Positions 1 to 7,548 of a stretch of 13,968 nt of DNA are shown in pieces (the first letter of the stretch is position 1; each line of letters opens with the position of its first letter). Made by a program: the position numbers and the translations under genes. Source of the stretch: Candidatus Omnitrophota bacterium (GTDB lineage: Bacteria; Omnitrophota; Gorgyraeia; S143-82); contig JALVWL010000040.1 of NCBI GenBank assembly GCA_027034965.1, forward strand, positions 3,138-17,105, given 5' to 3'. The notes beneath the pieces are model-generated. The model made no database searches. It had not been told where the DNA came from and was given only the letters and a program-made list of their open reading frames with translations.

Positions 1-414
1 GTCCTGCCTCATTATGCCCTTTACGAGCTCTACCTGCCCCTTCCTGCCAAGACGGACCAGCACCTCATCCCTGGAACATATCCCCCCGAACTCTGGTTCC
101 TCCAGGGCAAATACAAGCCTCTCAATTCGAGACAGCCCAATAGCCCCCGCACACATTATACACGGCTCAAGCGTAACATACAAGCAGCAATCTCGCAGAA
201 ACTGCTCACCCAGGGTTGCAGCCGCCTGGCTTATAGCTATCATCTCCGCATGGGCCGTAGGGTCTTTAAGCCTTCTCATCTGATTGTGCGCCTTTCCAAT
301 GACTCTGTCGTCATAAACGAGCACGGCCCCTACCGGCACCTCATCCTCTTCAAACGCCTTTTTCGCCTCTTTTAGCGCCAGTGACATAAAATAATCATCT
401 CTATCAAAATCCAT
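1..414 (-). CDS. tadA: tRNA-specific adenosine deaminase (partial, 3' end beyond window)
   Basis: This protein deaminates adenosine 34 to inosine in the anticodon of tRNA-Arg(ACG), a zinc-dependent reaction needed to read CGN codons. The reading frame is open from an ATG at 414 to the window edge, giving 138 residues; the family is usually about 150-170, so only a short C-terminus is missing. The N-terminus is the cytidine/deoxycytidylate deaminase fold. Visible catalytic motifs are H55-A-E57-M (zinc ligand and proton shuttle) and P84-C85-I-M-C88 (zinc ligands), with N44 in the HN substrate-binding position. A strong Shine-Dalgarno AGGAGGG sits a few bases upstream of the ATG and supports this start. 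It follows dnaE by 19 nt and is probably cotranscribed with it. The short spacing and TadA-type motifs favour TadA over other members of the deaminase superfamily. Confidence 0.93.
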   Translation of the reverse strand, partial: MDFDRDDYFMSLALKEAKKAFEEDEVPVGAVLVYDDRVIGKAHNQMRRLKDPTAHAEMIAISQAAATLGEQFLRDCCLYVTLEPCIMCAGAIGLSRIERLVFALEEPEFGGICSRDEVLVRLGRKGQVELVKGIMRQD

Positions 415-433
415 TACCAAACCCTCCTAAGCA

Positions 434-3400
434 TCAACCAGCCGACAACTCAAGAGAAACATTCTTCTCTCCAACAAGGTCCTCTACATCCTCCAGAAAC
501 TGCCGCGAGGGATTGACAAACAAATTTTGGTCCGGACATATCATTGCATAGCTAGTCCTGTGTTTTATCGTCAAAAACAACGGCACCTGACCAGGATAAA
601 ACCGTAATCTCTCCTTTAGCAAGCGCAGAGAGTGTCTATCGAGCCTGCTGATATCCACCTTTACTGACCTTACTACTGCATCCAGTTCATCTATATCCCA
701 TATCGCATCGACAATAAACTTTACATCATTATTATCTCCAATATCCGTCTTGCCCGAAAAGATAAGGACCCTGTTCTCAGTTATCAGATCCTGATACTGC
801 CTGTATATACCAGGGAAACATATTGCCTCTATCTCTCCGCTAAGGTCTTCGATGCCAACAAAGGCCATCTTTTCTGTCTTGTCCTTTATCAGCTTCACTG
901 TTATCTTCGAGACAACCCCTACCAGCATTGCCTGCGAACCACTCTCTTGTCTACTAAGAGAGGCAATCTGCCTGCTCTTTAATCTATTCAACAATCCCTC
1001 ATATTTGCTCAAGGGGTGGCCTGAAAAATAGAAACCAAGCATCTGCTTTTCATAAGAAAGCAACTCATGCTCATGCCATTCCTCAAGCACCTCTGAGTCC
1101 TTTACGACGCTAGAAGTCGAGACCGTTTCTCCAAAAAGCCCCATCTGTCCAACGGCCTCTTCCTTCCTCCGGGCACCAGCCCTGCTCATGACATCCTCTA
1201 TACTGGAAAACAAATGCCGCCTTGTCAAACCAAAGCCATCCATCGTCCCTGACTTTATCAAGGCCTCTAAGACCTTCCTGTTAATCCTCTTACCGCTTAA
1301 TCTAAAACAAAAGTCATAGAGGTCCTTATAAGGACCATTCTTTTCTCTCTCCTCAACCATCGCCCTGATGGCGGATTCTCCCAGATTCTTAATCGCGCAT
1401 AAACCAAATCTAATCTTGCCGTCTTCCACGCTGAATTCAAAACGGCTTTTATTTATATCAGGCGGCAGCAACTCTATCCCCATTGTCTGGGCATCCTTTA
1501 TATACTCTACCAGCTTGTCCGTATTGTTATATTCAGAGGTAAGCAGTGCGGCCATAAATTCCAAGGGATAGTTGGCCTTTAGGTATGCCGTCCTATATGA
1601 GACAAGTGCATAGGCAGCAGAATGCGATTTGTTAAATCCATAACCAGCGAAATACTCTATAAGCTCAAATATCTTCTCTGCGATCCCCCTATCCACGCCA
1701 TTTTTGAGACAACCTTCAATAAAGATATGCCTCTGTTCATCCATTACCTCGGGGATCTTTTTGCCCATGGCCCGTCTCAGCAGGTCTGCCTGGGCAAGGG
1801 AAAAGCCCGCCAGTGCACTGGCAATCTGCATTACCTGCTCCTGGTACAGTATAACCCCATAGGTCTCCTTCAATATGGGCTCTAGTTTGGGATGGAGATA
1901 TTTGACCTCGCGCTGGCCCTTCTTGGCCTCGACGAACTCATCAAGCATACCACTTCCAATAGGTCCTGGCCTATATAGGGCCAGAAGGGCGATGATATCC
2001 TCAAACTTATCCGGCTGCATCCTCACAAGCAGGTCCCTCATCCCAGACGACTCCAGCTGGAACACCCCTTTTGTCCGCCCCTCACAGAGAAGGGAAAAGC
2101 TCTTCTTATCGTCCAGGGGAATCTCGCTTATCTCTATACGCCTGCCCTCTCTATTCTCTATAAAATCCAGGGTCTTCTCTATCACTGTAAGGGTCTTCAG
2201 GCCCAAGAAATCCATCTTTAACAGACCAATCTTCTCCAGGGACTTCATCTCATAGGCAGTACAGACCTGCTCCCTATTCTTATATAGAGGGACATATTCC
2301 GTCAAAGGCCTATCGCCAATGACCACACCAGCCGCATGCGTAGAGGCATGCCTGGTCAGGCCCTCCAATGTCATCGCTATATCTATAAGCTCGCGTATCT
2401 GCTGGTCTTCAGAATATATCCTCTTTAAATCCGGCTCCAGGGAAATTGCCTCCTTTAGGGTAGTCCCATGGGGGATCATCTTGGCTATCCTGTCCGCCAG
2501 GCTATAAGGCAGGGCCAGGGCCCTGGCAACATCCCTCACCACTGCCCGGGCCTGCATAGTCCCAAAGGTTATTATCTGGGCCACACTAGTGCGCCCATAT
2601 TTCTCCACTACATAATCTATAATCTGCTGCCTCTTTTCATAACAGAAATCTATATCTATATCCGGCATCGAAACCCGTTCCGGATTGAGAAAGCGCTCAA
2701 AGAGAAGCCCATATCTAAGGGGATCGATATCTGTGATTCCCAAGAGATAGCTGACCATACTGCCGGCTGCTGATCCCCGTCCCGGGCCTACCGGAACCTT
2801 ATTTTTCTTGGCAAAGTGGACAAAGTCCCAGACTATCAAGAAATAATTAACATAGCCCATCCTCTCTATGATAGAAAACTCAAACTCCAGCCTCTCAAGG
2901 ACCTTGGGGCGCATATCCTCCGGATACCTTCGAGACAATCCCTCCATACACAGATTCCACAAATAGTCCCTGCTCGTAGTGCCTTGGGGCGGCCTAAAGA
3001 GCGGCATATGGTTCTTACCAAATTCCAATACAACATTACACCTATCTGCTATCTCGCGCGTATTCAACACTGCCTCTGGAAGTTCTTGAAACCTTGCCTT
3101 CATCTCTTCAGGAGAGGCAAAGTAAAACTGATTCGAACTCATCCGCATACGCTTGGGGTCTTTTATAGTAGTCTGCGTCTGTATACAGAGCAGTATTTCG
3201 TGGGCACGCGCATGTTCAGGCATAATATAATGCACATCGTTCGTCGCCACCAGTCCCAGACCATATTTCTGGGCAAGCTGGACCAGGCCTTTATTTGCCT
3301 CCTCCTGTTCCTTAAGGCCATTTACCTGCACCTCAATATAAAAATTCTCTCTGCCAAAGATATCGATATATTCCCTAAGCGCGCGCTCTGCCCTTCCAAC

Positions 3401-3871
3401 CTGGCCCTTCAAGAGATAATATGGCACCTCCCCTTTTATACAGGCGCTCAAGGCTATTAGGCCATCTGAGTGGGCCCTTAACAACTCCTTATCCACACGA
3501 GGATAACGATAAAACCCTTCAAAGACCCCCTTAGTCGTCAACTGAATGAGGTTCTTATAACCCCTTTCATCCCTGCACAAGAGTATCAAATGAAAGGCCG
3601 CCGGCAGGTCCTTTTTTGATTCACCATCGGCCCTATCAAACCGCGAACCAGGTGCGACATAGACCTCGCTCCCAATAATAGGCTTCACCCCTCTATCCAT
3701 CGCCTTAGAATAAAAGAGGATGGCTGAGAACATATTTCCATGGTCAGTTACAGCCACTGCCGGCATCTTGAACTCCAGGGCCTTGTCGATAATATCCTCT
3801 AGATGGCAGGCCCCATCCAGGAGGCTGTATTCGCTGTGGAGATGAAGGTGAACAAAATCAGAGTGATACAT
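434..3871 (-). CDS. dnaE: DNA polymerase III alpha subunit (DnaE-type, PHP domain intact)
   Basis: This is the catalytic subunit of the chromosomal replicase, 1145 residues, close to the usual DnaE length. The PHP domain occupies about residues 5-215. All nine positions known to bind metals in the Thermus aquaticus enzyme appear present: H10, H12, D19, H44, E69, H94, C144, D212 and H214. The C-family palm follows, with GPGRGSAAG at 362-370, catalytic D404 and D406 in PDIDIDF (403-409), and D554 in KMDFLGLKT. The fingers lie around 600-800 (YGFNKSHSAAYA at 744-755). A clamp-binding motif QMGLF is at 909-913, and the OB fold spans about 979-1055. The start ATG has GAGGAG nine bases upstream. 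The gene lies 36 nt after tRNA-Leu and 19 nt before tadA. It is not PolC type, because there is no inserted DnaQ-like exonuclease and the PHP domain is at the N-terminus. Confidence 0.98.
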   Translation of the reverse strand: MYHSDFVHLHLHSEYSLLDGACHLEDIIDKALEFKMPAVAVTDHGNMFSAILFYSKAMDRGVKPIIGSEVYVAPGSRFDRADGESKKDLPAAFHLILLCRDERGYKNLIQLTTKGVFEGFYRYPRVDKELLRAHSDGLIALSACIKGEVPYYLLKGQVGRAERALREYIDIFGRENFYIEVQVNGLKEQEEANKGLVQLAQKYGLGLVATNDVHYIMPEHARAHEILLCIQTQTTIKDPKRMRMSSNQFYFASPEEMKARFQELPEAVLNTREIADRCNVVLEFGKNHMPLFRPPQGTTSRDYLWNLCMEGLSRRYPEDMRPKVLERLEFEFSIIERMGYVNYFLIVWDFVHFAKKNKVPVGPGRGSAAGSMVSYLLGITDIDPLRYGLLFERFLNPERVSMPDIDIDFCYEKRQQIIDYVVEKYGRTSVAQIITFGTMQARAVVRDVARALALPYSLADRIAKMIPHGTTLKEAISLEPDLKRIYSEDQQIRELIDIAMTLEGLTRHASTHAAGVVIGDRPLTEYVPLYKNREQVCTAYEMKSLEKIGLLKMDFLGLKTLTVIEKTLDFIENREGRRIEISEIPLDDKKSFSLLCEGRTKGVFQLESSGMRDLLVRMQPDKFEDIIALLALYRPGPIGSGMLDEFVEAKKGQREVKYLHPKLEPILKETYGVILYQEQVMQIASALAGFSLAQADLLRRAMGKKIPEVMDEQRHIFIEGCLKNGVDRGIAEKIFELIEYFAGYGFNKSHSAAYALVSYRTAYLKANYPLEFMAALLTSEYNNTDKLVEYIKDAQTMGIELLPPDINKSRFEFSVEDGKIRFGLCAIKNLGESAIRAMVEEREKNGPYKDLYDFCFRLSGKRINRKVLEALIKSGTMDGFGLTRRHLFSSIEDVMSRAGARRKEEAVGQMGLFGETVSTSSVVKDSEVLEEWHEHELLSYEKQMLGFYFSGHPLSKYEGLLNRLKSRQIASLSRQESGSQAMLVGVVSKITVKLIKDKTEKMAFVGIEDLSGEIEAICFPGIYRQYQDLITENRVLIFSGKTDIGDNNDVKFIVDAIWDIDELDAVVRSVKVDISRLDRHSLRLLKERLRFYPGQVPLFLTIKHRTSYAMICPDQNLFVNPSRQFLEDVEDLVGEKNVSLELSAG

Positions 3872-3907
3872 CAGAAAAAACTCCTCGAAAAATTAGAAAA
3901 ATAAAAA

Positions 3908-3993
3908 TGCCGAAGGTGGGAGTCGAACCCACACGGGCGGCGAGGCCCATCGGTTTTTGAGACCGACGCGTCTGCCAATTCCGCCACTTCGGC
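3908..3993 (-). tRNA. tRNA-Leu, anticodon CAA
   Basis: An 86-nt class II tRNA can be folded by eye. The acceptor stem is GCCGAAG paired with CTTCGGC, with discriminator A, and the 3' CCA is not encoded. The anticodon stem is TCGGT/ACCGA around the loop CTCAAAA, which gives anticodon CAA for the Leu codon TTG. The long variable arm (GGGC paired with GCCC) is typical of leucine tRNAs. The T arm is GTGGG-TTCGACT-CCCAC. The gene lies between slipin and dnaE in the same orientation. A promoter with an extended -10 sits just upstream (4017-4046), and a T-rich tract follows directly. Confidence 0.96.
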
Positions 3994-4016
3994 ACAATAG
4001 ATTCCACAAATATTTT

Positions 4017-4046
4017 ATTATACCAAAACTACATCCATAGCATCAA
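4017..4046 (-). promoter_or_regulatory. Putative sigma-70-type promoter for tRNA-Leu (and probably dnaE-tadA)
   Basis: On the minus strand a perfect TATAAT (4022 to 4017) is preceded by TGG, making an extended -10 (TGnTATAAT). TTGATG (4046 to 4041) lies 18 bases upstream as a 4/6 match to the -35 consensus. The predicted start, near 4010, would leave about 17 nt before the mature tRNA 5' end. The elements lie immediately after the slipin stop codon, where a new transcription unit is expected. Inferred from sequence only. Confidence 0.72.
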
Positions 4047-4051
4047 GGGAT

Positions 4052-4807
4052 TCAGGATTCCTGAGCACGAGACCTTAAAAATGCGCTCAAGATCTCCAGA
4101 GGTAATGGAAACACCACGGTTGTGGTGTTTTCCGCAGAGATATCTACCAAGGTCTGCAAATACCTCATCTGTATGGCAACTGGCTGGTCTGCCAGCATCT
4201 CAGATGCAGCCCTCAGCTTTTCTGCGGCCTGAAATTCCCCTTCTGCAGCGATAATCTTGGCCCTTCTCTCCCTCTCGGCCTCTGCCTGTCTGGCCATTGC
4301 CCTCTGCATCTCCTGAGGCAGGTCAACGTGCTTAATCTCAACCGTAGAGACCTTCACTCCCCAGGGATCCGTCTGTTTATCGATTATCTCCTGAAGCCGC
4401 GTATTTATCTTCTCCCTATCTGACAACAGCTCATCCAATTCCACCTGGCCAATCACACTCCTAAGTGTCGTCTGGGCGATCTGAGAGGTTGCATAGTCAT
4501 AGTTTTCCACCTCGGTTACGGCCTTTATAGGGTCCATCACCTTGTAATATATAACCGCATTGACCTTTACCGAGACATTGTCCCTGGTAATGATATCCTG
4601 GGGCGGAACATCCAGTGTAATGAGGCGCAGGCTAATCACCTTCATATCCTCAAACGGCCGGAAGACAAAGATAAATCCCGGCCCGCGCGGTCCTGTCAAT
4701 ATACGACCAAGGGTAAAGACCACTGCCCGCTCGTATTCCTTGAGAATACGAATACAGGAGAACAACCAGATACACACCGCAATAAAGATTATCAAAGCAA
4801 ATGGCAT
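4052..4807 (-). CDS. Slipin / stomatin-like SPFH membrane protein
   Basis: This is a stomatin-family membrane scaffold protein of 251 residues. Slipins of this kind form oligomers in the membrane and work with NfeD-type proteases in membrane quality control; the physiological substrate is unknown. One hydrophobic segment (residues 2-19) is followed directly by the SPFH/band-7 domain (about 18-190, including EYERAVVFTLGR at 24-35 and TLDVPPQDIITRDNVSV at 64-80). A charged, Ala-rich helix likely to form a coiled coil covers 165-205 (RQAEAERERRAKIIAAEGE). The start chosen is ATG 4807, five bases after GGGGGAGG. The frame also offers GTG at 4813, overlapping the nfeD stop as GTGA, but that codon sits inside the Shine-Dalgarno. 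The gene is directly coupled to nfeD upstream, the classic nfeD-slipin pair. HflK/HflC are longer and occur as a pair, so they are less likely. Confidence 0.93.
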   Translation of the reverse strand: MPFALIIFIAVCIWLFSCIRILKEYERAVVFTLGRILTGPRGPGFIFVFRPFEDMKVISLRLITLDVPPQDIITRDNVSVKVNAVIYYKVMDPIKAVTEVENYDYATSQIAQTTLRSVIGQVELDELLSDREKINTRLQEIIDKQTDPWGVKVSTVEIKHVDLPQEMQRAMARQAEAERERRAKIIAAEGEFQAAEKLRAASEMLADQPVAIQMRYLQTLVDISAENTTTVVFPLPLEILSAFLRSRAQES

Positions 4808-4809
4808 AC

Positions 4810-6249
4810 TCACCTCCCCCTTACTTTAAGGACCAAACCCTCAACACCCTCTACAACGACCTCCTCGCCCTTAGGGATAACCCCCTGACTGCAAATAGCA
4901 TCCCAGTACTCCCCATTGATAAAGACCTTCCCACCCTTCGGACCTACCTCCTCAACGACCTTTGCCTTCCTGCCAATCATAGCATCACTGCCCGACAAAG
5001 GCCTCCTCGTCTTTATAAATATCACCAAAGAGACCAGCCCAAAGAGCATAAGCCCCAATAATACCCCGATAGAGAGGATAAGCGGAAGTGGTATAGAAAA
5101 CATCGAACCAGGTGTTGCCCAGAGTATCAAAGAGCCCCAGATAAAAGAGACAATACCCGCCCCTGCCAGCACCCCAATACCCGGAGTGAATGCCTCGATA
5201 ACAAAGAAAAGCACCCCCAGCACAAGCAAAAACAGGCCGAAATAATTCACAGGCAAGACCCCATATCCATACATACATATGCCAACCCCAACCAACCCCA
5301 CAATACCAGGCAGACCAAAGCCAGGATGGGTAAACTCAAACACCAATAATATCAGGGAAATAGAGGAAAGCAGATAGAGCACATACGGATTGGTCACATA
5401 ATACATAAAGACATCCACTGGCAGCATATTCCTGTAGACAACGCGATATTCCTGTTCACCATCTAATACACCCTTGTCCTTGGCAGAACGAATAACACAG
5501 TCTATATCCTCACAGACCACATCTATTATCTTATGATTCAAGGCCTCTTCTTCAGTCAAAGACCTGCTCTTGGTAATCAGGGTCTCTGCAAACCCTATAT
5601 CTATCCCTGGCCTCTTCTTTGTTACATAGGACCTGAAAAAGGCAAGGACATCGTTTATCACCTTCTCAGAAAGGATGCCCTCTTGAGAGGTCTCGATTAT
5701 CTTATCCACGGCCTTTTCTTCCCTCGCAATCCCTTCCTTACCCTCCTTTTCAGAGGCCGCTTTTGTTTCTTCATTGGCAGGCAAACTACCCTGAGCCTTA
5801 TTCTCTTCTGCGAATGCCAGACCATCCATCCCAGCGGCGGACGCCATTATCGGATGAGCCGCGCCGATTCGCGTGTTCGGGGCCATAGCCACAAAGTCAC
5901 AGGCCAGGGAAATAAACACCCCTGCAGAGCCGGCCCTGGCCCCCTTAGGATAGACATAGGCCAGAGTAGGGATATCTGCCGACAGGATCGTCTTTACCAT
6001 CTCCTGACAGGCCTCAAGAAATCCCCCAGGAGTGTCGATGAGGATAAGCACCGCATCGGCCTTCTCTGATTCAATCGACTTTTGGAAATAATTCGTAACA
6101 GCCGGGGTGATTATCTTATTATCTATGGAAAGGACTAGGACCTTTTTCTCCCTGGAGTCGGCACCTATAGAACTCGCAGAAAACCCCACCAGCCCCAAGA
6201 GAAGGCCCATCAACAGAAAACCAAGGCGTCTCGTTTTATCTCTCATCAC
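4810..6249 (-). CDS. nfeD: NfeD-family membrane serine protease (long form, ClpP-like domain plus OB fold)
   Basis: This is the 479-residue long form of NfeD, a membrane-bound protease that in characterised homologues (Pyrococcus PH1510) cleaves the C-terminus of its stomatin partner. A signal or anchor segment lies at 9-23. The ClpP-class protease domain follows from about 35, with DTPGG at 72-76 and the nucleophile S108 in GARAGSAG (103-110). The catalytic Lys is probably K196 in SEKVIND. Four to five membrane segments fall at about 289-306, 313-332, 336-355, 360-378 and 388-412. The C-terminal OB-fold NfeD domain covers about 420-479 (IGRKAKVVEEVGPKGG at 425-440). The Ser-Lys spacing is about 88 residues against about 41 in PH1510, owing to an inserted Glu/Lys/Ala-rich stretch at about 133-190. 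It starts 56 nt after purM with a weak ribosome-binding site. It is followed by the slipin gene with essentially no gap. Confidence 0.94.
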   Translation of the reverse strand: MMRDKTRRLGFLLMGLLLGLVGFSASSIGADSREKKVLVLSIDNKIITPAVTNYFQKSIESEKADAVLILIDTPGGFLEACQEMVKTILSADIPTLAYVYPKGARAGSAGVFISLACDFVAMAPNTRIGAAHPIMASAAGMDGLAFAEENKAQGSLPANEETKAASEKEGKEGIAREEKAVDKIIETSQEGILSEKVINDVLAFFRSYVTKKRPGIDIGFAETLITKSRSLTEEEALNHKIIDVVCEDIDCVIRSAKDKGVLDGEQEYRVVYRNMLPVDVFMYYVTNPYVLYLLSSISLILLVFEFTHPGFGLPGIVGLVGVGICMYGYGVLPVNYFGLFLLVLGVLFFVIEAFTPGIGVLAGAGIVSFIWGSLILWATPGSMFSIPLPLILSIGVLLGLMLFGLVSLVIFIKTRRPLSGSDAMIGRKAKVVEEVGPKGGKVFINGEYWDAICSQGVIPKGEEVVVEGVEGLVLKVRGR

Positions 6250-6305
6250 TATTTTAAAGTTTACACCACAAAATCGACCCCCTACAAGAAAAAACAGGTA
6301 AAGAG

Positions 6306-7265
6306 TCAGGATATCCTTACCCCGCCTCCCTCTACTACTTCCCCTATAACATAACAGGGGATATCCTCTAAAAAGGACAAGGCCCTATCAACATCCCTTC
6401 GAGAGACAATCAAGGTCATCCCTATCCCCATATTAAATGTGGAAAACATCTCTCTCTTAGATGCCCCTGATCTACGCTTGAGCTCCAGAAATATATCCGG
6501 TACAGGCCAGGCCTTGCTATCTATGACCAATCCCAGCCCTTCCGGCAGTCCCTTAGGCGCCTTTAAGAAAAAGCCACCGCCTGTTATATGCGCGATCTGC
6601 TTGACCCGCACCTTCTCAAGCAAAGACAGAACAGGCCCAACATATATCCGGGTCGGGGTCAAGAGCTGCCCTGCGCGCCTCTTTAGTTCTTTATTAGAGA
6701 AGACCTTTCTCACAAAACTAAAGCCATTGCTATGGAGGCCCGATGAGGCAAGGCCAAGGACAACATCCCCCTTCCTTATCCTCTTCGTTCTAGGCAACAA
6801 ATCCCTTTTTTCAACTATACCAACACAAAAACCAGACAGATCATACTCGCCTGGCCGATAGAAATCAGGCATCTCTGCGGTCTCACCCCCAATCAACCTA
6901 CAACCCGCCTCATCACAACCATCTACTATTCCCTTCATTACATCCTTCATAACCCTTACATCGAGCCTTCCGCAGGCAATATAATCCAAGAAGAACCAAG
7001 GCCTGGCCCCCCTGCACAGGATATCATTGACATTCATCGCCACCATATCTATCCCCACAGTGCGATGATTCCCGGAAAGGAATGCCAGCATCAGCTTGGT
7101 CCCCACCCCATCTGTTGAAGAGACAAATAGAGGGTATTTGTATCCCCTGGGTAATTCCACCACCCCGCCAAAGCTTCCCTCTAGATCCGTCATCTTCTTT
7201 ATAAAAGAGACAAACCTCTCTGCCTTCTTGACATCCACTCCCGCCTCTCTATACGTCTTTGCCAT
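6306..7265 (-). CDS. purM: Phosphoribosylformylglycinamidine cyclo-ligase (AIR synthetase)
   Basis: The enzyme uses ATP to cyclise FGAM to 5-aminoimidazole ribonucleotide in de novo purine synthesis. The 319 residues are slightly shorter than the roughly 340-350 of typical PurM. Family signatures in order are FGGVVELP (32-39), SSTDGVGTKL (49-58), GIDMVAMNVND (71-81), FFLDYIACG (91-99), GCRLIGGETAEMP (121-133), SSGLHSNGFS (174-183), AHITGGGF (225-232) and FSTFNMGIGM (274-283). After GGG the usual ENIPR-like loop reads LKAPK here, so the Asn and Arg are replaced. The ATG is preceded by AAGGAGA, which lies inside the upstream ogt gene; the two genes overlap by 17 nt and are probably translationally coupled. 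No other purine gene is in the window. Confidence 0.97.
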   Translation of the reverse strand: MAKTYREAGVDVKKAERFVSFIKKMTDLEGSFGGVVELPRGYKYPLFVSSTDGVGTKLMLAFLSGNHRTVGIDMVAMNVNDILCRGARPWFFLDYIACGRLDVRVMKDVMKGIVDGCDEAGCRLIGGETAEMPDFYRPGEYDLSGFCVGIVEKRDLLPRTKRIRKGDVVLGLASSGLHSNGFSFVRKVFSNKELKRRAGQLLTPTRIYVGPVLSLLEKVRVKQIAHITGGGFFLKAPKGLPEGLGLVIDSKAWPVPDIFLELKRRSGASKREMFSTFNMGIGMTLIVSRRDVDRALSFLEDIPCYVIGEVVEGGGVRIS

Positions 7266-7533
7266 ATAACATCTCCTTTATTTTCGTCTCCAACTCCAGG
7301 AGTTTCAACTTCTCATCTATTCCCCTAGAATAGCCGCCTATCCCATCCTTAGAAACCACCCTATGACATGGTATTATCAAGGGATAGGGGTTCCTGCGCA
7401 ATGCATTGCCAACCGCCCTGGCCGCACCAGGCCTGCCAACAGCCACGGCAATCTCTCCATAAGTCCTCGTCTCTCCCAGTGGGATCTTCAATACCTCTTT
7501 ATATACGGCCCTTTCAAACTCAGTAAACTCCAT
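7249..7533 (-). CDS. ogt: Short methylated-DNA--protein-cysteine methyltransferase (O6-alkylguanine transferase domain)
   Basis: This is a 94-residue protein made only of the C-terminal DNA-binding/active-site domain of the Ada/Ogt/MGMT family, which transfers alkyl groups from O6-alkylguanine to its own cysteine. The helix-turn-helix region ETRTYGEIAVAVGRPGAARA covers 21-40. It is followed by GNALRRNP (42-49) with the arginine finger, the active-site IPCHRVV (54-60) with acceptor C56, and GGYSRGIDEKLKLLELE (66-82). The normal N-terminal domain, about 70-80 residues, is absent. Because Cys is kept, this is not a classical alkyltransferase-like (ATL) protein, which has Trp at that site. GAGG is seven bases upstream of the ATG. 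The gene begins 15 nt after ftsA and overlaps purM by 17 nt, so it sits inside the run of genes leading from the division genes into purM. Confidence 0.93.
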   Translation of the reverse strand: MEFTEFERAVYKEVLKIPLGETRTYGEIAVAVGRPGAARAVGNALRRNPYPLIIPCHRVVSKDGIGGYSRGIDEKLKLLELETKIKEMLYGKDV

Positions 7534-7548
7534 CTAGCATCCTCGAGA

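Noticed and set aside
2514..2527. Perfect 14-bp palindrome GCCAGGGCCCTGGC
   Set aside because: It is inside a conserved coding part of dnaE and follows from Ala/Leu/Arg codons; no second copy was noticed.
2816..3460. 214-residue open frame on the plus strand
   Set aside because: It lies fully inside dnaE on the opposite strand, has no recognisable domain, and is rich in residues typical of an antisense shadow.
4811..4813. GTG start for the slipin gene overlapping the nfeD stop (GTGA)
   Set aside because: The GTG sits within the Shine-Dalgarno; ATG at 4807 has correct spacing from GGGGGAGG.
4810..6249. Reading the NfeD protein as an SppA signal peptide peptidase
   Set aside because: It has the NfeD layout of one ClpP-like domain, several membrane segments and a C-terminal OB fold, and is coupled to a slipin gene.
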